A stretch of DNA of 64,000 bases from Sedimenticola thiotaurini (GTDB lineage: Bacteria; Pseudomonadota; Gammaproteobacteria; Chromatiales; Chromatiaceae), in assembly GCA_007713595.1 (NCBI GenBank), contig VMRY01000010.1, positions 106,161 through 170,160 of the forward strand, given 5' to 3'. Under the pieces are notes generated by a model. It saw nothing but the letters and a program-made list of their open reading frames with translations. It searched no databases and had not been told where the DNA came from. Below, piece after piece: positions 8,849-19,050 of the stretch. The translations under genes were made by a program, and so were the position numbers. Each line of letters opens with the position of its first letter. Within the stretch, counting starts at the first letter, position 1.

Positions 8849-10531
8849 CTACTCGGAAGCACGTCTTGCCACAAAGTTCCCAATTACCAATACATCGATC
8901 ATACCCGTGCGAAGTGCGTCAATTGCCTCAACCGGGCTGGCGACAATGGGCTCTTCATGCCGATTAAACGATGTATTTATCAACGCCGGCTCGCCCGTTC
9001 TCTCGAAATATCGTCCGAGCAACGAATGCATAAAAGGATTATCCTCTTCGAAAACGACCTGTGGACGCGCCGTGCCGTCCACGTGAACAACGGCTGGGCT
9101 TGCCTGTTTCATGAAATCGGTGCACTGATATGTAACGGTCATAAATCTACTTGCCACATGATCCTGTTTCCAATCTACAAAACAACGTTCGGCAAGTTCA
9201 CTCATCAAAACCGGGGCGAATGGCATAAATTCGGTTCTTACCATCCGCTTATTGAGCCAGTCGTTAACTTCGACATCTCTACAATGATAGATGATGCTTC
9301 TATTGCAGAGCGCACGAGGCCCAAACTCCATACGACCTTGGAACAGCCCAACCACCTCACTCCTGGCAATTGCATCCAGTGCATCAGAAATAACATCTTC
9401 ACTTTTAATAAAATCAATTTGCGGCTCAGCGGAGAGTGCCCCACTAATCTCCTCATCCGCGTATGACGGACCAAGATACATATTTCTCCAATTGATCTTG
9501 GGTTTACCGTTTTGATGCAAAAATCCTGCTACAGCGCCAACACATAACCCACCATCACCCATCTGGGGCTGAACAAATATGTTATCGACCCCATCGATTT
9601 CCATGATGCATTGATTCACCCGCACATTGGCAAAAACACCGCCTGCCAGACACACATTCCGAATACGCGTCTTCTGTGTGTAATATTCCACCAATGCACT
9701 TACGCATTGCTCCAAGTGCAGCTGAGCCGCCGCGGCAACATCTTCCTTGCTGTTGGCAGCGACAATGCTCTGCAATTCATCAGAAAAATTCGAATAAAAA
9801 GGCCTGAAATAGTCACCCAAATGTGCGACGATTCGCCCGTCCTCAACATCTATCATTTTCTTCATTAGAGGCAGCAATTTGTTGGGATTGCCTCGCGCAG
9901 CAAGGCCCGTTATCTTTCCTTCATGCCTGTGAGGAACAAATCCCAGCAATTTAGTGATGCGACCATAAAAGAAACCCAAGCTATCGATGCTGGGCGCCCG
10001 ATAAAGAACCGAATGAGAGTCACGGGTAAAAACGGAGGCAGTAAGCGAAGTAAAATCTCCACGTCCATCACATGTCAATACCAACGCTTCATCAAAAGGA
10101 GCACAACAGTAAGCCGAATAGGCATGTGAATCATGGTGGTCTATATAAACAACCCTGTCGCCAAAATTATTATCCCTTGCAAATTTTGCAAATTCATCAC
10201 GCTTCGGCGCATCTCGCTCAATTTCAATAGAAATACGTTCACGAAACACATCTAAACCCGTCTTATTCTGTGCCTCCGCAGCAATCCGGTCGAAGTACGT
10301 GAGCAGATGCCTCTCTGCGTCAAATCCAGCACTCCAGCCATAAGCGATTATATTGACATCTTCTAGGCTTATGTCGCCGGCCTTAAGGCAATAATCAATT
10401 GAATGCTGTGGCCAAGAACTATCCATTTTGATGCGTGTAAACCGCTCCTCACTTGCCGCCGCGACCAATTCACCGCCCTTAATTAGGCAGGCGCTCGCAG
10501 TCTCATCGTTGGCAATCCCAAGAATATTCAT
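8849..10531 (-). CDS. Carbamoyltransferase, NodU/CmcH family
   Basis: MNILGIANDETASACLIKGGELVAAASEERFTRIK ... DHHDSHAYSAYCCAPFDEALVLTCDGRGD ... LAGGVFANVRVNQ ... GRMEFGPRALCNRSI. Confidence 0.92.
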   Translation of the reverse strand: MNILGIANDETASACLIKGGELVAAASEERFTRIKMDSSWPQHSIDYCLKAGDISLEDVNIIAYGWSAGFDAERHLLTYFDRIAAEAQNKTGLDVFRERISIEIERDAPKRDEFAKFARDNNFGDRVVYIDHHDSHAYSAYCCAPFDEALVLTCDGRGDFTSLTASVFTRDSHSVLYRAPSIDSLGFFYGRITKLLGFVPHRHEGKITGLAARGNPNKLLPLMKKMIDVEDGRIVAHLGDYFRPFYSNFSDELQSIVAANSKEDVAAAAQLHLEQCVSALVEYYTQKTRIRNVCLAGGVFANVRVNQCIMEIDGVDNIFVQPQMGDGGLCVGAVAGFLHQNGKPKINWRNMYLGPSYADEEISGALSAEPQIDFIKSEDVISDALDAIARSEVVGLFQGRMEFGPRALCNRSIIYHCRDVEVNDWLNKRMVRTEFMPFAPVLMSELAERCFVDWKQDHVASRFMTVTYQCTDFMKQASPAVVHVDGTARPQVVFEEDNPFMHSLLGRYFERTGEPALINTSFNRHEEPIVASPVEAIDALRTGMIDVLVIGNFVARRASE

Positions 10532-10609
10532 TTCTTATCCTGTTTATTACTCATGACTTACCCCTGAGGTCTGCATCAGTTGGCCGCACCCTGGGGACCT
10601 TACTATCCG

Positions 10610-11737
10610 TCAGCGTCCGTCGCGTGCAAGCACATGCCTGTCACCCGGAATCCGCTCCATCAGCTTTCTGATCACACGGCCAGCGCCATCACCATCAACA
10701 AGGCTGTGGCACTTCGCCGCCATTTCGTTAGTAACTCCGTTCTGCAACAGTGCTTCGAGCTCCTGATGAAGACTCGACAATGTCACCTCGCCCTTATCGC
10801 CCAGCCAACGGATCATTCCCTGTCGATGAAGTTCCGCTGCCGCTGCCTTTTGGTTATCGGCTATGGTAATAACAAGCGTCGCCAAGCCAAGGCAACAACG
10901 CTCCCATGACGTTGCACCACCTGCGCCAACTGCCGCGTCCGCATTCATCATCAACGGTGCGAGGCTTGGCAGCCTACCATGAAGAGTTATATTGCTATGT
11001 CCGCCAATCCTGTTACAAACCATTTCTGCATCAGGATGTTCAGTACTTAGGACAACATCAAGCTCGACATCACCAAGATCAAGCAAAAGGAAAGCGTCTA
11101 TCGTTAAAACGATTAAACTTCCAAAGTTTCCAGCACCGAAATATACAAGTATTCGACGCACGGGATCATTTCGCCGCATGGCACTCCCATGCAACTCACG
11201 GTATTGAGGTTGCAAAAGCGCAAACTCCGGTCCAAGCAATAACTCACATGCCCCTGGAACTTTATCCTTATAACGAGTTCGGGCATTGGATACCAGGTTC
11301 TGGTCGAGCAAAATATCGCAGTTGTGGAGACGATCCGCTAGATCGTCAATTACCATCAGGTGACGGCAACTCGGCCGGAGGATATTCTCCCAATTGATAT
11401 CCAGAGCATAATGATCAACGATTAGCCAGTCTGGCCGAGATGTACCCAGAGCCGCCGCCGTAAGTGCCGCATCATTGCTCCAAGAATCGCCAAGCCATCC
11501 GGCGTGCTTCGTCTCGTATAATCCGGCTGATATTGCTTCACCTGCATTTCTCGCTGGCAGACAAACCACATCAAATCCCTGTTCGTGGATCAGTCCTATC
11601 ATGTTGCCTTGATGCTCACGACTAACGAAGCGGCACTCGGCCCCCTTGTTCCGTAAGGCCTTCGCCAGCGTCAGGCAGCGCATTACATGTCCACTTCCGA
11701 TTTCGTTCGAGGCGTCGACACGAAATACAATCAACAT
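10610..11737 (-). CDS. pseG: UDP-2,4-diacetamido-2,4,6-trideoxy-beta-L-altropyranose hydrolase (PseG-like)
   Basis: Likely start is Met29 of the ORF-track frame: MLIVFRVDASNEIGSGHVMRCLTLAKALRNKGAECRFVSREHQGN ... GGATSWERCCLGL. Confidence 0.85.
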   Translation of the reverse strand: MLIVFRVDASNEIGSGHVMRCLTLAKALRNKGAECRFVSREHQGNMIGLIHEQGFDVVCLPARNAGEAISAGLYETKHAGWLGDSWSNDAALTAAALGTSRPDWLIVDHYALDINWENILRPSCRHLMVIDDLADRLHNCDILLDQNLVSNARTRYKDKVPGACELLLGPEFALLQPQYRELHGSAMRRNDPVRRILVYFGAGNFGSLIVLTIDAFLLLDLGDVELDVVLSTEHPDAEMVCNRIGGHSNITLHGRLPSLAPLMMNADAAVGAGGATSWERCCLGLATLVITIADNQKAAAAELHRQGMIRWLGDKGEVTLSSLHQELEALLQNGVTNEMAAKCHSLVDGDGAGRVIRKLMERIPGDRHVLARDGR

Positions 11738-12447
11738 GTGTCCTGCCTGCCCCTTGCCAGGAAACACGCACGCGCCATATCCAAATCTTCGGCATCGTCG
11801 ATATCCATAGCCGACATCCAACCCATAGGGTGGAAAAGGTAATCATCGCCATAGAAAGTTCCTTTCGACCTTAAAGCATCGACTTTTGCAATCCAAATGG
11901 CTCCACTTGGGCAATACAAGGGTGGTAAATCCTGGGAACGCGCCAATCTGGCTTCGGGAAACAGATGTTCAGGATAACCTTGATCATCAAGCTTGGCTGC
12001 CCACCATGGGTTCATCCAACCAAAGCGGAAACAACTAATCTGCGAATCTGCGCCACTCCCCATAAAATGGTTTACTGCATCTTCAATATCGGGCGCACCA
12101 CGTAATGGACAGTTTGCCATCAATTGTGAAACAAATTGGTAGCGCTCCCCCCAATGTCGCTCGGCTTGACCCAGTGCCACGATGGTTGCCTCGCTTGATG
12201 GCGATATGTCGTCCGCAGCGGAATCGCGTAGAAAGGGCACGTCTGCGCCAAACGTACGGCTAATCTCCGCGATCTCCGGGTCATCAGTCGATACCAGCAC
12301 ACGCTGATAGTGACCTGACTCTCTCGCAGCTTCGATCGTCCACGCAATCAGCGGCTTTCCGTGGAACTCTAATATATTTTTGCGGGGAAGGCGCTTAGAC
12401 CCTCCACGCGCCAGTATCACCGCAATATGGCTCACCAAGCCGTCCAT
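11731..12447 (-). CDS. pseF: Pseudaminic acid cytidylyltransferase
   Basis: IAVILARGGSKRLPRKNILEFHGKPLIAWTIEAARES, CMP-nonulosonate synthetase signature; abuts pseG. Confidence 0.87.
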   Translation of the reverse strand: MDGLVSHIAVILARGGSKRLPRKNILEFHGKPLIAWTIEAARESGHYQRVLVSTDDPEIAEISRTFGADVPFLRDSAADDISPSSEATIVALGQAERHWGERYQFVSQLMANCPLRGAPDIEDAVNHFMGSGADSQISCFRFGWMNPWWAAKLDDQGYPEHLFPEARLARSQDLPPLYCPSGAIWIAKVDALRSKGTFYGDDYLFHPMGWMSAMDIDDAEDLDMARACFLARGRQDTC

Positions 12448-13193
12448 CCTCCATCGACCGCGAGCACATGCCCTGTCATCCCGGAAAAATGATCAGACAA
12501 TAACATGTCCACGGGACCAGCCACCTCAAAGTCGGTCAACATCCGTCCTTGTGGGCACAATTGCGCATAACGCCGTTTAAAATCCTCATCGACACGGCCT
12601 TCTACGCCGCCAAAAGCGATGCAATTCACCTGCACGCCATTTGGCGCCAGACGAACAGCCAACTCCTTTGTAAGATGAGCCAAAGCCGCCTTTGCGACAC
12701 TGTAATGCAACGGCGACTGGGTTAACGGCTCCGTATATAGCGTGCGATTTGCTGCAACGGAACCATACTGTGAACCTATGTTGACGACCCGCTTTAATTT
12801 TGTCGCCGGCCATTTCACGAGAGTCATGGTTAACTCATAAGGAGCGATGACGTCAAGCAACAGTTCGTTAGCAAAATTGACACGGCTAACTGTTCCGTCA
12901 CGATCCATCCTTAGAAATTCAAGATTCCTTGCGTTATTGACCAGCGAGTCAGGAAAGACAGCCCTCATTTCCAGTTCGGTAACAAGTTCTGATGCGCTTG
13001 TTTCTTGCATAAGATCGCAACGGATACCAATAAACCGGTCGCCAAACCTCTCATACACGCAATTCATTTCATCTAAAGACGAATCACTGCGGGACGTTGC
13101 AATCACGGTATCGCCGGACGAAAGAAAATGCTCCAGCATCATCTTACCGAACTTCCCACTTGCGCCAGTAATTAGTATTGTCCTTTTGCTCAT
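12432..13193 (-). CDS. SDR family oxidoreductase
   Basis: TILITGASGKFGKMMLEHFL (TGxxxGxG-like), LHYSVAKAALAHLTKELAVRLAP (YxxxK). Confidence 0.85.
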   Translation of the reverse strand: MSKRTILITGASGKFGKMMLEHFLSSGDTVIATSRSDSSLDEMNCVYERFGDRFIGIRCDLMQETSASELVTELEMRAVFPDSLVNNARNLEFLRMDRDGTVSRVNFANELLLDVIAPYELTMTLVKWPATKLKRVVNIGSQYGSVAANRTLYTEPLTQSPLHYSVAKAALAHLTKELAVRLAPNGVQVNCIAFGGVEGRVDEDFKRRYAQLCPQGRMLTDFEVAGPVDMLLSDHFSGMTGHVLAVDGGWTAW

Positions 13194-14080
13194 AGTTTCC
13201 TGCCTGCTTCTATCAGGCCAACAACTTCAAGAACAAACTCTGGAGCAATGCGTTCCTCACGTTTTGTTACACCTGTAATAAAGTCCTCTAGAGCGCTCTT
13301 GAAAGCAAGGAACGCATCTTGAAAAAACATCTCCTTCCAGCCATTCTCGCCAATGAGCTTCAGGGAAAGTGGTCCATTCGCTCTGCCAAGTGCTGTTACA
13401 TGCAACTGAAGACCACTTGAAAATGTTGCAGCAAGGGTTGTTGAATCACCCGTATGCAAGACTTCCGTTTGTATAACCGCACCACGATCCTTAACCTGCA
13501 ACAGCGACGGTTCGATAACATGTACGGCGTATTTATCCCAATCCTTTGGCGTCATCGCGTATATCTGGCGAATCGGACCCAGCACAGCCCGATCTTCTCC
13601 CGAGAGGCAGAACTCCGAGGCATAACGAAGAGCCGAACAGGTAAACAACTGCCCGGTATATTTCTGCGCCGCCAGCATGACACGGGCCTCGGCCACCGAT
13701 AATGCTAGAGGCTTATCGATATAGACGGGTAGGCCGGCTTCGATGAATGTAAGGGCAAATTCTGCATGGCGTTCCGCATCATCTCGAGCCAAGAGAATTG
13801 CGTCGACTTGCCCGACCATATCTTCATATCGGTCGACCACGTTTTCAATTAGAGAAGCTCTGGCTATATGTGATGCAACTTCCCTATCCTGCGCCCAAAC
13901 GTGAGTAACCTTAGCACCGGCGATCTGATCTCTCGGAAATACCTGTTTTTTAAGATATCGTGGAATAACCGGGAACCCGCAGTGTTCCATTTCATCTGGG
14001 TCGTAGCCGTTGAATATGGCCGACCACGAATAAGGATGACCATTACCGGGCGAGAGCCCAATGACACCAAGACGGATCAT
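13190..14080 (-). CDS. Gfo/Idh/MocA-type oxidoreductase
   Basis: MIRLGVIGLSPGNGHP ... VDAILLARDDAERHAEFALTFIEAGLPVYIDKPLALSVAEARVML. Confidence 0.75.
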   Translation of the reverse strand: MIRLGVIGLSPGNGHPYSWSAIFNGYDPDEMEHCGFPVIPRYLKKQVFPRDQIAGAKVTHVWAQDREVASHIARASLIENVVDRYEDMVGQVDAILLARDDAERHAEFALTFIEAGLPVYIDKPLALSVAEARVMLAAQKYTGQLFTCSALRYASEFCLSGEDRAVLGPIRQIYAMTPKDWDKYAVHVIEPSLLQVKDRGAVIQTEVLHTGDSTTLAATFSSGLQLHVTALGRANGPLSLKLIGENGWKEMFFQDAFLAFKSALEDFITGVTKREERIAPEFVLEVVGLIEAGRKL

Positions 14081-14086
14081 TTGAAA

Positions 14087-14968
14087 TCACTCCTTCCAAC
14101 GAGAGGGGTTGACGAAAGCAGGGTCCTCGCAAGCGAGCCCCCCCGCATCAAAAATCCCGTGAACCGAAAAATCCGAAAAACACGCCCGGAATTGAGCCGC
14201 ATTTTCTACACCAACAAGTACCGTATCCACACAACCCAGATTACGCACATAGGACAATGCGGCCTGACTCAGGCTCATACCCTGCTCGGCAGCTGCCATA
14301 TGCCACCGGGTCACCAGCGCTCGGATCGGTTCAAAATATGTCGGCAATCGGCTCAGCGGCATGAGCAGCAACCCTTGTAGGAAAACTGATCGGACATGGA
14401 CTTCCACTCCCTTCTCCTTCAGCATCTCAAGATGACCGCTACGCAGGAGGCGCTGATCAAGAACACTAAGCGGCAACTGCACAATGTCAGGACAAAACAC
14501 CTTCAACACCGCATCAATCTGTCGCCCATCATAAACCGAGACTCCAATCTTGCTAACCAGGCCCTGCGTTCTTAGGGCTTCCATAGCGGAAAGCAACTTA
14601 TATCCCCCACGTATAAACAAATCGTCAACGCGGTGAAGCAATAGTCCATGGACTCGCTCACATGACAGGTTGGAAAGCGAACGTCGAAAAGTAGTCAATA
14701 ACTCATCCACTTGCTCAAAAGAAATCTCCGAACTGCCAAAACTAGGCGTCTTAGTAACAATCCGGAATCCATCGAGTACGTTTCTACCCAATACAGATTC
14801 GGCCTCCCCATACTGGGAAGCCGTGTCCAAAACACTTATGGAATGCTCTCGGGCTTCAGCAAGTATGGCCCTGACTTCGTCCCGCGATGTTTGGCCTTTT
14901 GCATTGGCAATCCCGTAAGGCAACCCCCATTGCACGGTCCCAAGACCCAGTTCCGCCGTGGCACTCAT
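14087..14968 (-). CDS. Aldo/keto reductase
   Basis: LGLGTVQWGLPYGIAN ... ISVLDTASQYGEAESVLG ... GLLLHRVDDLF. Confidence 0.87.
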   Translation of the reverse strand: MSATAELGLGTVQWGLPYGIANAKGQTSRDEVRAILAEAREHSISVLDTASQYGEAESVLGRNVLDGFRIVTKTPSFGSSEISFEQVDELLTTFRRSLSNLSCERVHGLLLHRVDDLFIRGGYKLLSAMEALRTQGLVSKIGVSVYDGRQIDAVLKVFCPDIVQLPLSVLDQRLLRSGHLEMLKEKGVEVHVRSVFLQGLLLMPLSRLPTYFEPIRALVTRWHMAAAEQGMSLSQAALSYVRNLGCVDTVLVGVENAAQFRACFSDFSVHGIFDAGGLACEDPAFVNPSRWKE

Positions 14969-16137
14969 TTTTCGAGAGCCGTTCTCAGTGCATTGATAAC
15001 ATATGCCTGATTTTCTTCACTCAAACCTGGATACATCGGCAAGCTGATTGTTTCCCTGTGATATAGTTCCGCCTGTGGACAATAACCTGCCTTAAAACCC
15101 ATTGCCTCGTAATATGGCTGCCGATAGACGGGGATATAATGCAGGTTGACCGCAATTTTCGCTCTCCATAATGCATCGTAGACCTGCCGCTGCGTCCTTC
15201 CACACAAACTTTCACGAACACGAATCGGGTAGAGATGGTAACTTGACCAACTCTCTGGATTTTGCCGTAGGGTCAGTACTGGCATTGAGGCAAACGCTTC
15301 GTCATAGTGCGCGGCAATTTCACGCCTGCGCTCAACGAAGGTATCAAGCCTCGACATCTGGCTGACGCCGAGCGCTGCCTGGATGTCAGTCATGCGATAG
15401 TTGTAGCCGAGATAAATCTGCTGGTAATTCCAAATCTCGTCTGCTGGCCTCGGCAGCATATGCGAATGGTCGCTGGTGATGCCGTGACTACGATGTCGCT
15501 GCAAACGGTCCAATAATATAGGATCGTTGGTCAGCGCCATCCCCCCTTCTCCGGTTGTAACAATCTTGACCGGGTGAAAACTGAATACGGTGATATCGCT
15601 GTAACGACAGGCACCCACCGGTTCTCCGCGAAAACGGCCACCGATACCGTGAGAGGCATCCTCAATAATGCGAAAGCCGTACTCCTGGGCCAGCTTATGG
15701 ACTGAGGCCATATCGCAACTTTGACCGCACAGGTGTACAGGGATGACCACCTTTGGCAATATCCCCCTGCGCTTGGCTTCTGCCAACTTATCGGTCAATC
15801 GATCAATACTCATATTGCCGGTAAGCGGATCTATATCCACGAAGTCCACCCTTGCGCCGCAATACAAGGCACAGTTCGCGCTGGCAACAAAGGTTGTTGG
15901 ACTGGTCCATACCCAATCGCCCGGCCCTACATCGAGGGCCATGCAGGACACATGCAGGGCTGATGTAGCACTATTGGTTGCCACCGCATGTTTTGCGCCA
16001 CAATACTGCGCCACGATGACCTCGAACCGTGGAACGGCGGGACCTTGTGTGAGAAAGTCTGATCGAAGTATGTCAACAACTGCTTCGACATCCGCTTCAT
16101 CAATATCTTGTCTACCGTACGGAATCTTGGATTTCAT
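14965..16137 (-). CDS. pseC: UDP-4-amino-4,6-dideoxy-N-acetyl-beta-L-altrosamine transaminase
   Basis: MKSKIPYGRQDIDEADVEAVVDILRSDFLTQGPAVPRFE ... EDASHGIGGRFRGEPVG ... FSFHPVKIVTTGEGGM, a DegT/PseC signature. Confidence 0.9.
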   Translation of the reverse strand: MKSKIPYGRQDIDEADVEAVVDILRSDFLTQGPAVPRFEVIVAQYCGAKHAVATNSATSALHVSCMALDVGPGDWVWTSPTTFVASANCALYCGARVDFVDIDPLTGNMSIDRLTDKLAEAKRRGILPKVVIPVHLCGQSCDMASVHKLAQEYGFRIIEDASHGIGGRFRGEPVGACRYSDITVFSFHPVKIVTTGEGGMALTNDPILLDRLQRHRSHGITSDHSHMLPRPADEIWNYQQIYLGYNYRMTDIQAALGVSQMSRLDTFVERRREIAAHYDEAFASMPVLTLRQNPESWSSYHLYPIRVRESLCGRTQRQVYDALWRAKIAVNLHYIPVYRQPYYEAMGFKAGYCPQAELYHRETISLPMYPGLSEENQAYVINALRTALEK

Positions 16138-16139
16138 TT

Positions 16140-17921
16140 TTACTCAACACAAAGGCCCGTAATTTGAGAATAGCTACCAGTACGGCGAATCCTCCCCTGA
16201 TCCAACTCGACGACGCAGTCACAGCGTGTGAGAGTCGATAGCCGGTGAGCCACCATCAGGATCGTGTACCCACTTCCCAGACTTCCAATCGCCTCCATCA
16301 CCGAACGTTCGGTATCGTTGTCGAGAGCGCTGGTCGCTTCATCTAAAACAATCACATCGGCACGCTTGTAAAGTGCCCGCGCAATTCCGATGCGCTGTCG
16401 CTGGCCACCAGAAAGCCTAACCCCACCTTCTCCGGTCATGGTTTGATACTGCTCAGGAAGAGTCTCTATGGTTTCCGCAATTTGGGCATAGACGGCTACC
16501 CGGCGCACCTGTTCGTGGTCGATCTGCTCGGAGGGGACACCAAAGGCAATATTTTCCGCAATAGTTGCATCAGCCAAAAAGATCGTTTGTGGTACATGTG
16601 CGATATGAGCCTGCCAAGCCCTTCGGTTACTATCGGTAACTGCGGCACCGTCGATGAGCAAAAGTCCTTCGCTCGGCTCAAGAAGACCCATCACAACATC
16701 AAGCAAGGTACTCTTACCACTTCCCGTCGTACCTATAAATCCGATTCGACTCCCCTTCGGAATACACAGATCAATCTCCTGGAGCACCGGAGGCGCATCA
16801 GCTGCGTAGTGATAACCAAGCCCCTTAAGAGTAATCTCGCCATCGAAAGGCAAAGGAGCGTGGACAGGTTCGTCGACATAACAAGGAAGAGGCTGATCAA
16901 GCAGGTCAAGAGCGTCGCTCAGTGAGGCTTGACCTCCCCGCATTGCTGCCATGCTAAGATAAATTTGCTGGAGCACCGGTAGCAGACGCTGGGCACCTAG
17001 AGCAAGTGCACCCAACACAGGAATCGCATTGGCGATGCCTTCTGGATTACCGGCAAGAACATATGCCAGCCAAGCAATCAGAATCATCGCAAGCGCTTCA
17101 ATACCGAATCTTGGGCTACTACTGACAATCTGGACGTTGGCCTGAGCACGGCGTAAAGGCAAGTCAGCATTGCGGTAAATCTTGCAATAAGCTGCCTGAG
17201 TCCCATCCAGCAGAACGTCCCGGATTCCCCCCAGCCCTTCCTGCAAAGCCTTGATCACTTGTGTCGACTCACGGCTTATCCGCTTACTGTCACGAGCAAG
17301 ACTGCGCTTAGTAAACCCGATCACTACCATGTATATCAGGCCGAAACCGGCGAAAGCTCCGATCGCTATCACGGGATCGATGATGATCAAGGCAACCAGA
17401 ATGGCGACCAGCATCATCGAAGAACTTACGATGGTCAGCACCGGCAACACGGTATTGTTTACCAACACACTCGTTTTTGCCGTAATTCCGGCGATAACTT
17501 CGCTGCTGTTCCGCACTAGATGGGTGGAGTAGGGCTGATACAACGTACGCCGGTAGATCTCTATGCTGAATTCGACGCCGATTGCATGCCCCATACGAGT
17601 CTGTACCCAGAGCAACAACAGACGCATTCCGCCGGAAAACAGAGCTGCGACAGAAAATGCCACCGTAAGCGGCAACAGCAGCTGATCCGGACGCTCCAAC
17701 CCGAGCACCTCAATGAGCGGCCGCGCAGTTGGGTGAGCAAAAATCATATCAGGTGCAGTCAACACCCCTAGAAACGGCAAGACCGCTCCGATACTGAGCA
17801 CCTCGGCAAAAGATGCAGCAATGGTCAGCATTAGCAGCAGGGCAAACTGAAAACGACGGCGCGCGGAAATGTGCTTCCATAAGCGTTTGAGTAAAGGGAT
17901 CAACAAGGGATGCTGCTGCAT
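16140..17921 (-). CDS. ABC transporter, fused permease/ATPase (PglK-like polysaccharide flippase)
   Basis: Six-TM N-terminus plus Walker A GTTGSGKST, signature LSGGQRQRIGIARAL, Walker B VIVLDEATSALD. Confidence 0.85.
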   Translation of the reverse strand: MQQHPLLIPLLKRLWKHISARRRFQFALLLMLTIAASFAEVLSIGAVLPFLGVLTAPDMIFAHPTARPLIEVLGLERPDQLLLPLTVAFSVAALFSGGMRLLLLWVQTRMGHAIGVEFSIEIYRRTLYQPYSTHLVRNSSEVIAGITAKTSVLVNNTVLPVLTIVSSSMMLVAILVALIIIDPVIAIGAFAGFGLIYMVVIGFTKRSLARDSKRISRESTQVIKALQEGLGGIRDVLLDGTQAAYCKIYRNADLPLRRAQANVQIVSSSPRFGIEALAMILIAWLAYVLAGNPEGIANAIPVLGALALGAQRLLPVLQQIYLSMAAMRGGQASLSDALDLLDQPLPCYVDEPVHAPLPFDGEITLKGLGYHYAADAPPVLQEIDLCIPKGSRIGFIGTTGSGKSTLLDVVMGLLEPSEGLLLIDGAAVTDSNRRAWQAHIAHVPQTIFLADATIAENIAFGVPSEQIDHEQVRRVAVYAQIAETIETLPEQYQTMTGEGGVRLSGGQRQRIGIARALYKRADVIVLDEATSALDNDTERSVMEAIGSLGSGYTILMVAHRLSTLTRCDCVVELDQGRIRRTGSYSQITGLCVE

Positions 17922-17942
17922 TTGATTGCCAGTTGGAGATAT

Positions 17943-19037
17943 CTACTCGACAAACGCCATGGTCTGGTAACCGTGTTTCTTAACTAGTTCATCGCGCTCG
18001 GCAGACCTGAGATCTTCCCTCACCATCTCAGCAACCAGCTCCTCAAAACTTATGCTCGGCGTCCAGCCAAGCTTCTCCTTTGCCTTTGTCGGATCACCGA
18101 GTAGAGCTTCGACTTCAGTGGGGCGAAAATAGCGGTCATCGACAGCGATGATGACATTGCCTTTTGTATCGTAACCCTTCTCCTTCACACCTTCACCTTC
18201 CCAGCGGATTTGCATCCCAAGTTCCTTGGCCGCAGCATTAACAAAGTCACGAACCGAATACTGGACACCAGTAGCGATAACGAAGTCTTCAGGCTTGTCC
18301 TGCTGGAGCATGAGCCACTGCATTTCGACGTAGTCACGGGCATGCCCCCAGTCGCGCTTGGCTTCCAGGTTGCCCAAATACAGGCAATGCTGCAAGCCTA
18401 TCTTAATTCTGGCAAGAGCTCGTGTGATTTTACGAGTAACGAAAGTTTCGCCACGAATTGGAGACTCATGATTAAAGAGGATGCCATTGCAGGCGTAGAT
18501 GCCGTAGGCTTCACGGTAGTTGATAACGATCCAGTAGCCATAGAGCTTGGCGACAGCGTAGGGGCTACGTGGATAGAAGGGGGTAGTTTCATTCTGAGGA
18601 GTTTCCTGGACAAGACCGTAGAGTTCAGACGTTGATGCCTGGTAGAAGCGAGTTTTCTTTTCGAGGCCGAGGATACGGATGGCTTCGAGAATGCGCAGAA
18701 CACCGAGAGCGTCGGAGTCTGCCGTGTATTCGGGCTCCTCGAAGCTGACGGCAACGTGAGACTGGGCGGCGAGATTGTAAATCTCGTCGGGTTGGACCTG
18801 CTGAATAATGCGGATCAAGCTGGAAGAGTCGGTCATGTCTCCGTGGTGAAGGAAAAACCGAACGCCCTTTTCATGGCGATCCTTGTAGAGATGATCGATG
18901 CGGTCAGTGTTGAAGAGGGAGGTGCGACGTTTGAGACCGTGGACTTCGTATCCTTTTTCGAGTAGGAATTCGGCGAGGTACGCTCCATCCTGCCCAGTGA
19001 TACCGGTGATTAGCGCAACTTTGTTTTTTTCTCTCAT
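17943..19037 (-). CDS. gmd: GDP-mannose 4,6-dehydratase
   Basis: [46 protein letters not shown], canonical Gmd N-terminus. Confidence 0.96.
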   Translation of the reverse strand: MREKNKVALITGITGQDGAYLAEFLLEKGYEVHGLKRRTSLFNTDRIDHLYKDRHEKGVRFFLHHGDMTDSSSLIRIIQQVQPDEIYNLAAQSHVAVSFEEPEYTADSDALGVLRILEAIRILGLEKKTRFYQASTSELYGLVQETPQNETTPFYPRSPYAVAKLYGYWIVINYREAYGIYACNGILFNHESPIRGETFVTRKITRALARIKIGLQHCLYLGNLEAKRDWGHARDYVEMQWLMLQQDKPEDFVIATGVQYSVRDFVNAAAKELGMQIRWEGEGVKEKGYDTKGNVIIAVDDRYFRPTEVEALLGDPTKAKEKLGWTPSISFEELVAEMVREDLRSAERDELVKKHGYQTMAFVE

Positions 19038-19050
19038 TCTGAAATTTCCT

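Noticed and set aside
8564-9466. 300-aa plus-strand ORF
   Set aside because: Antisense to the formyltransferase and carbamoyltransferase genes; no recognisable domain; composition typical of a shadow ORF.
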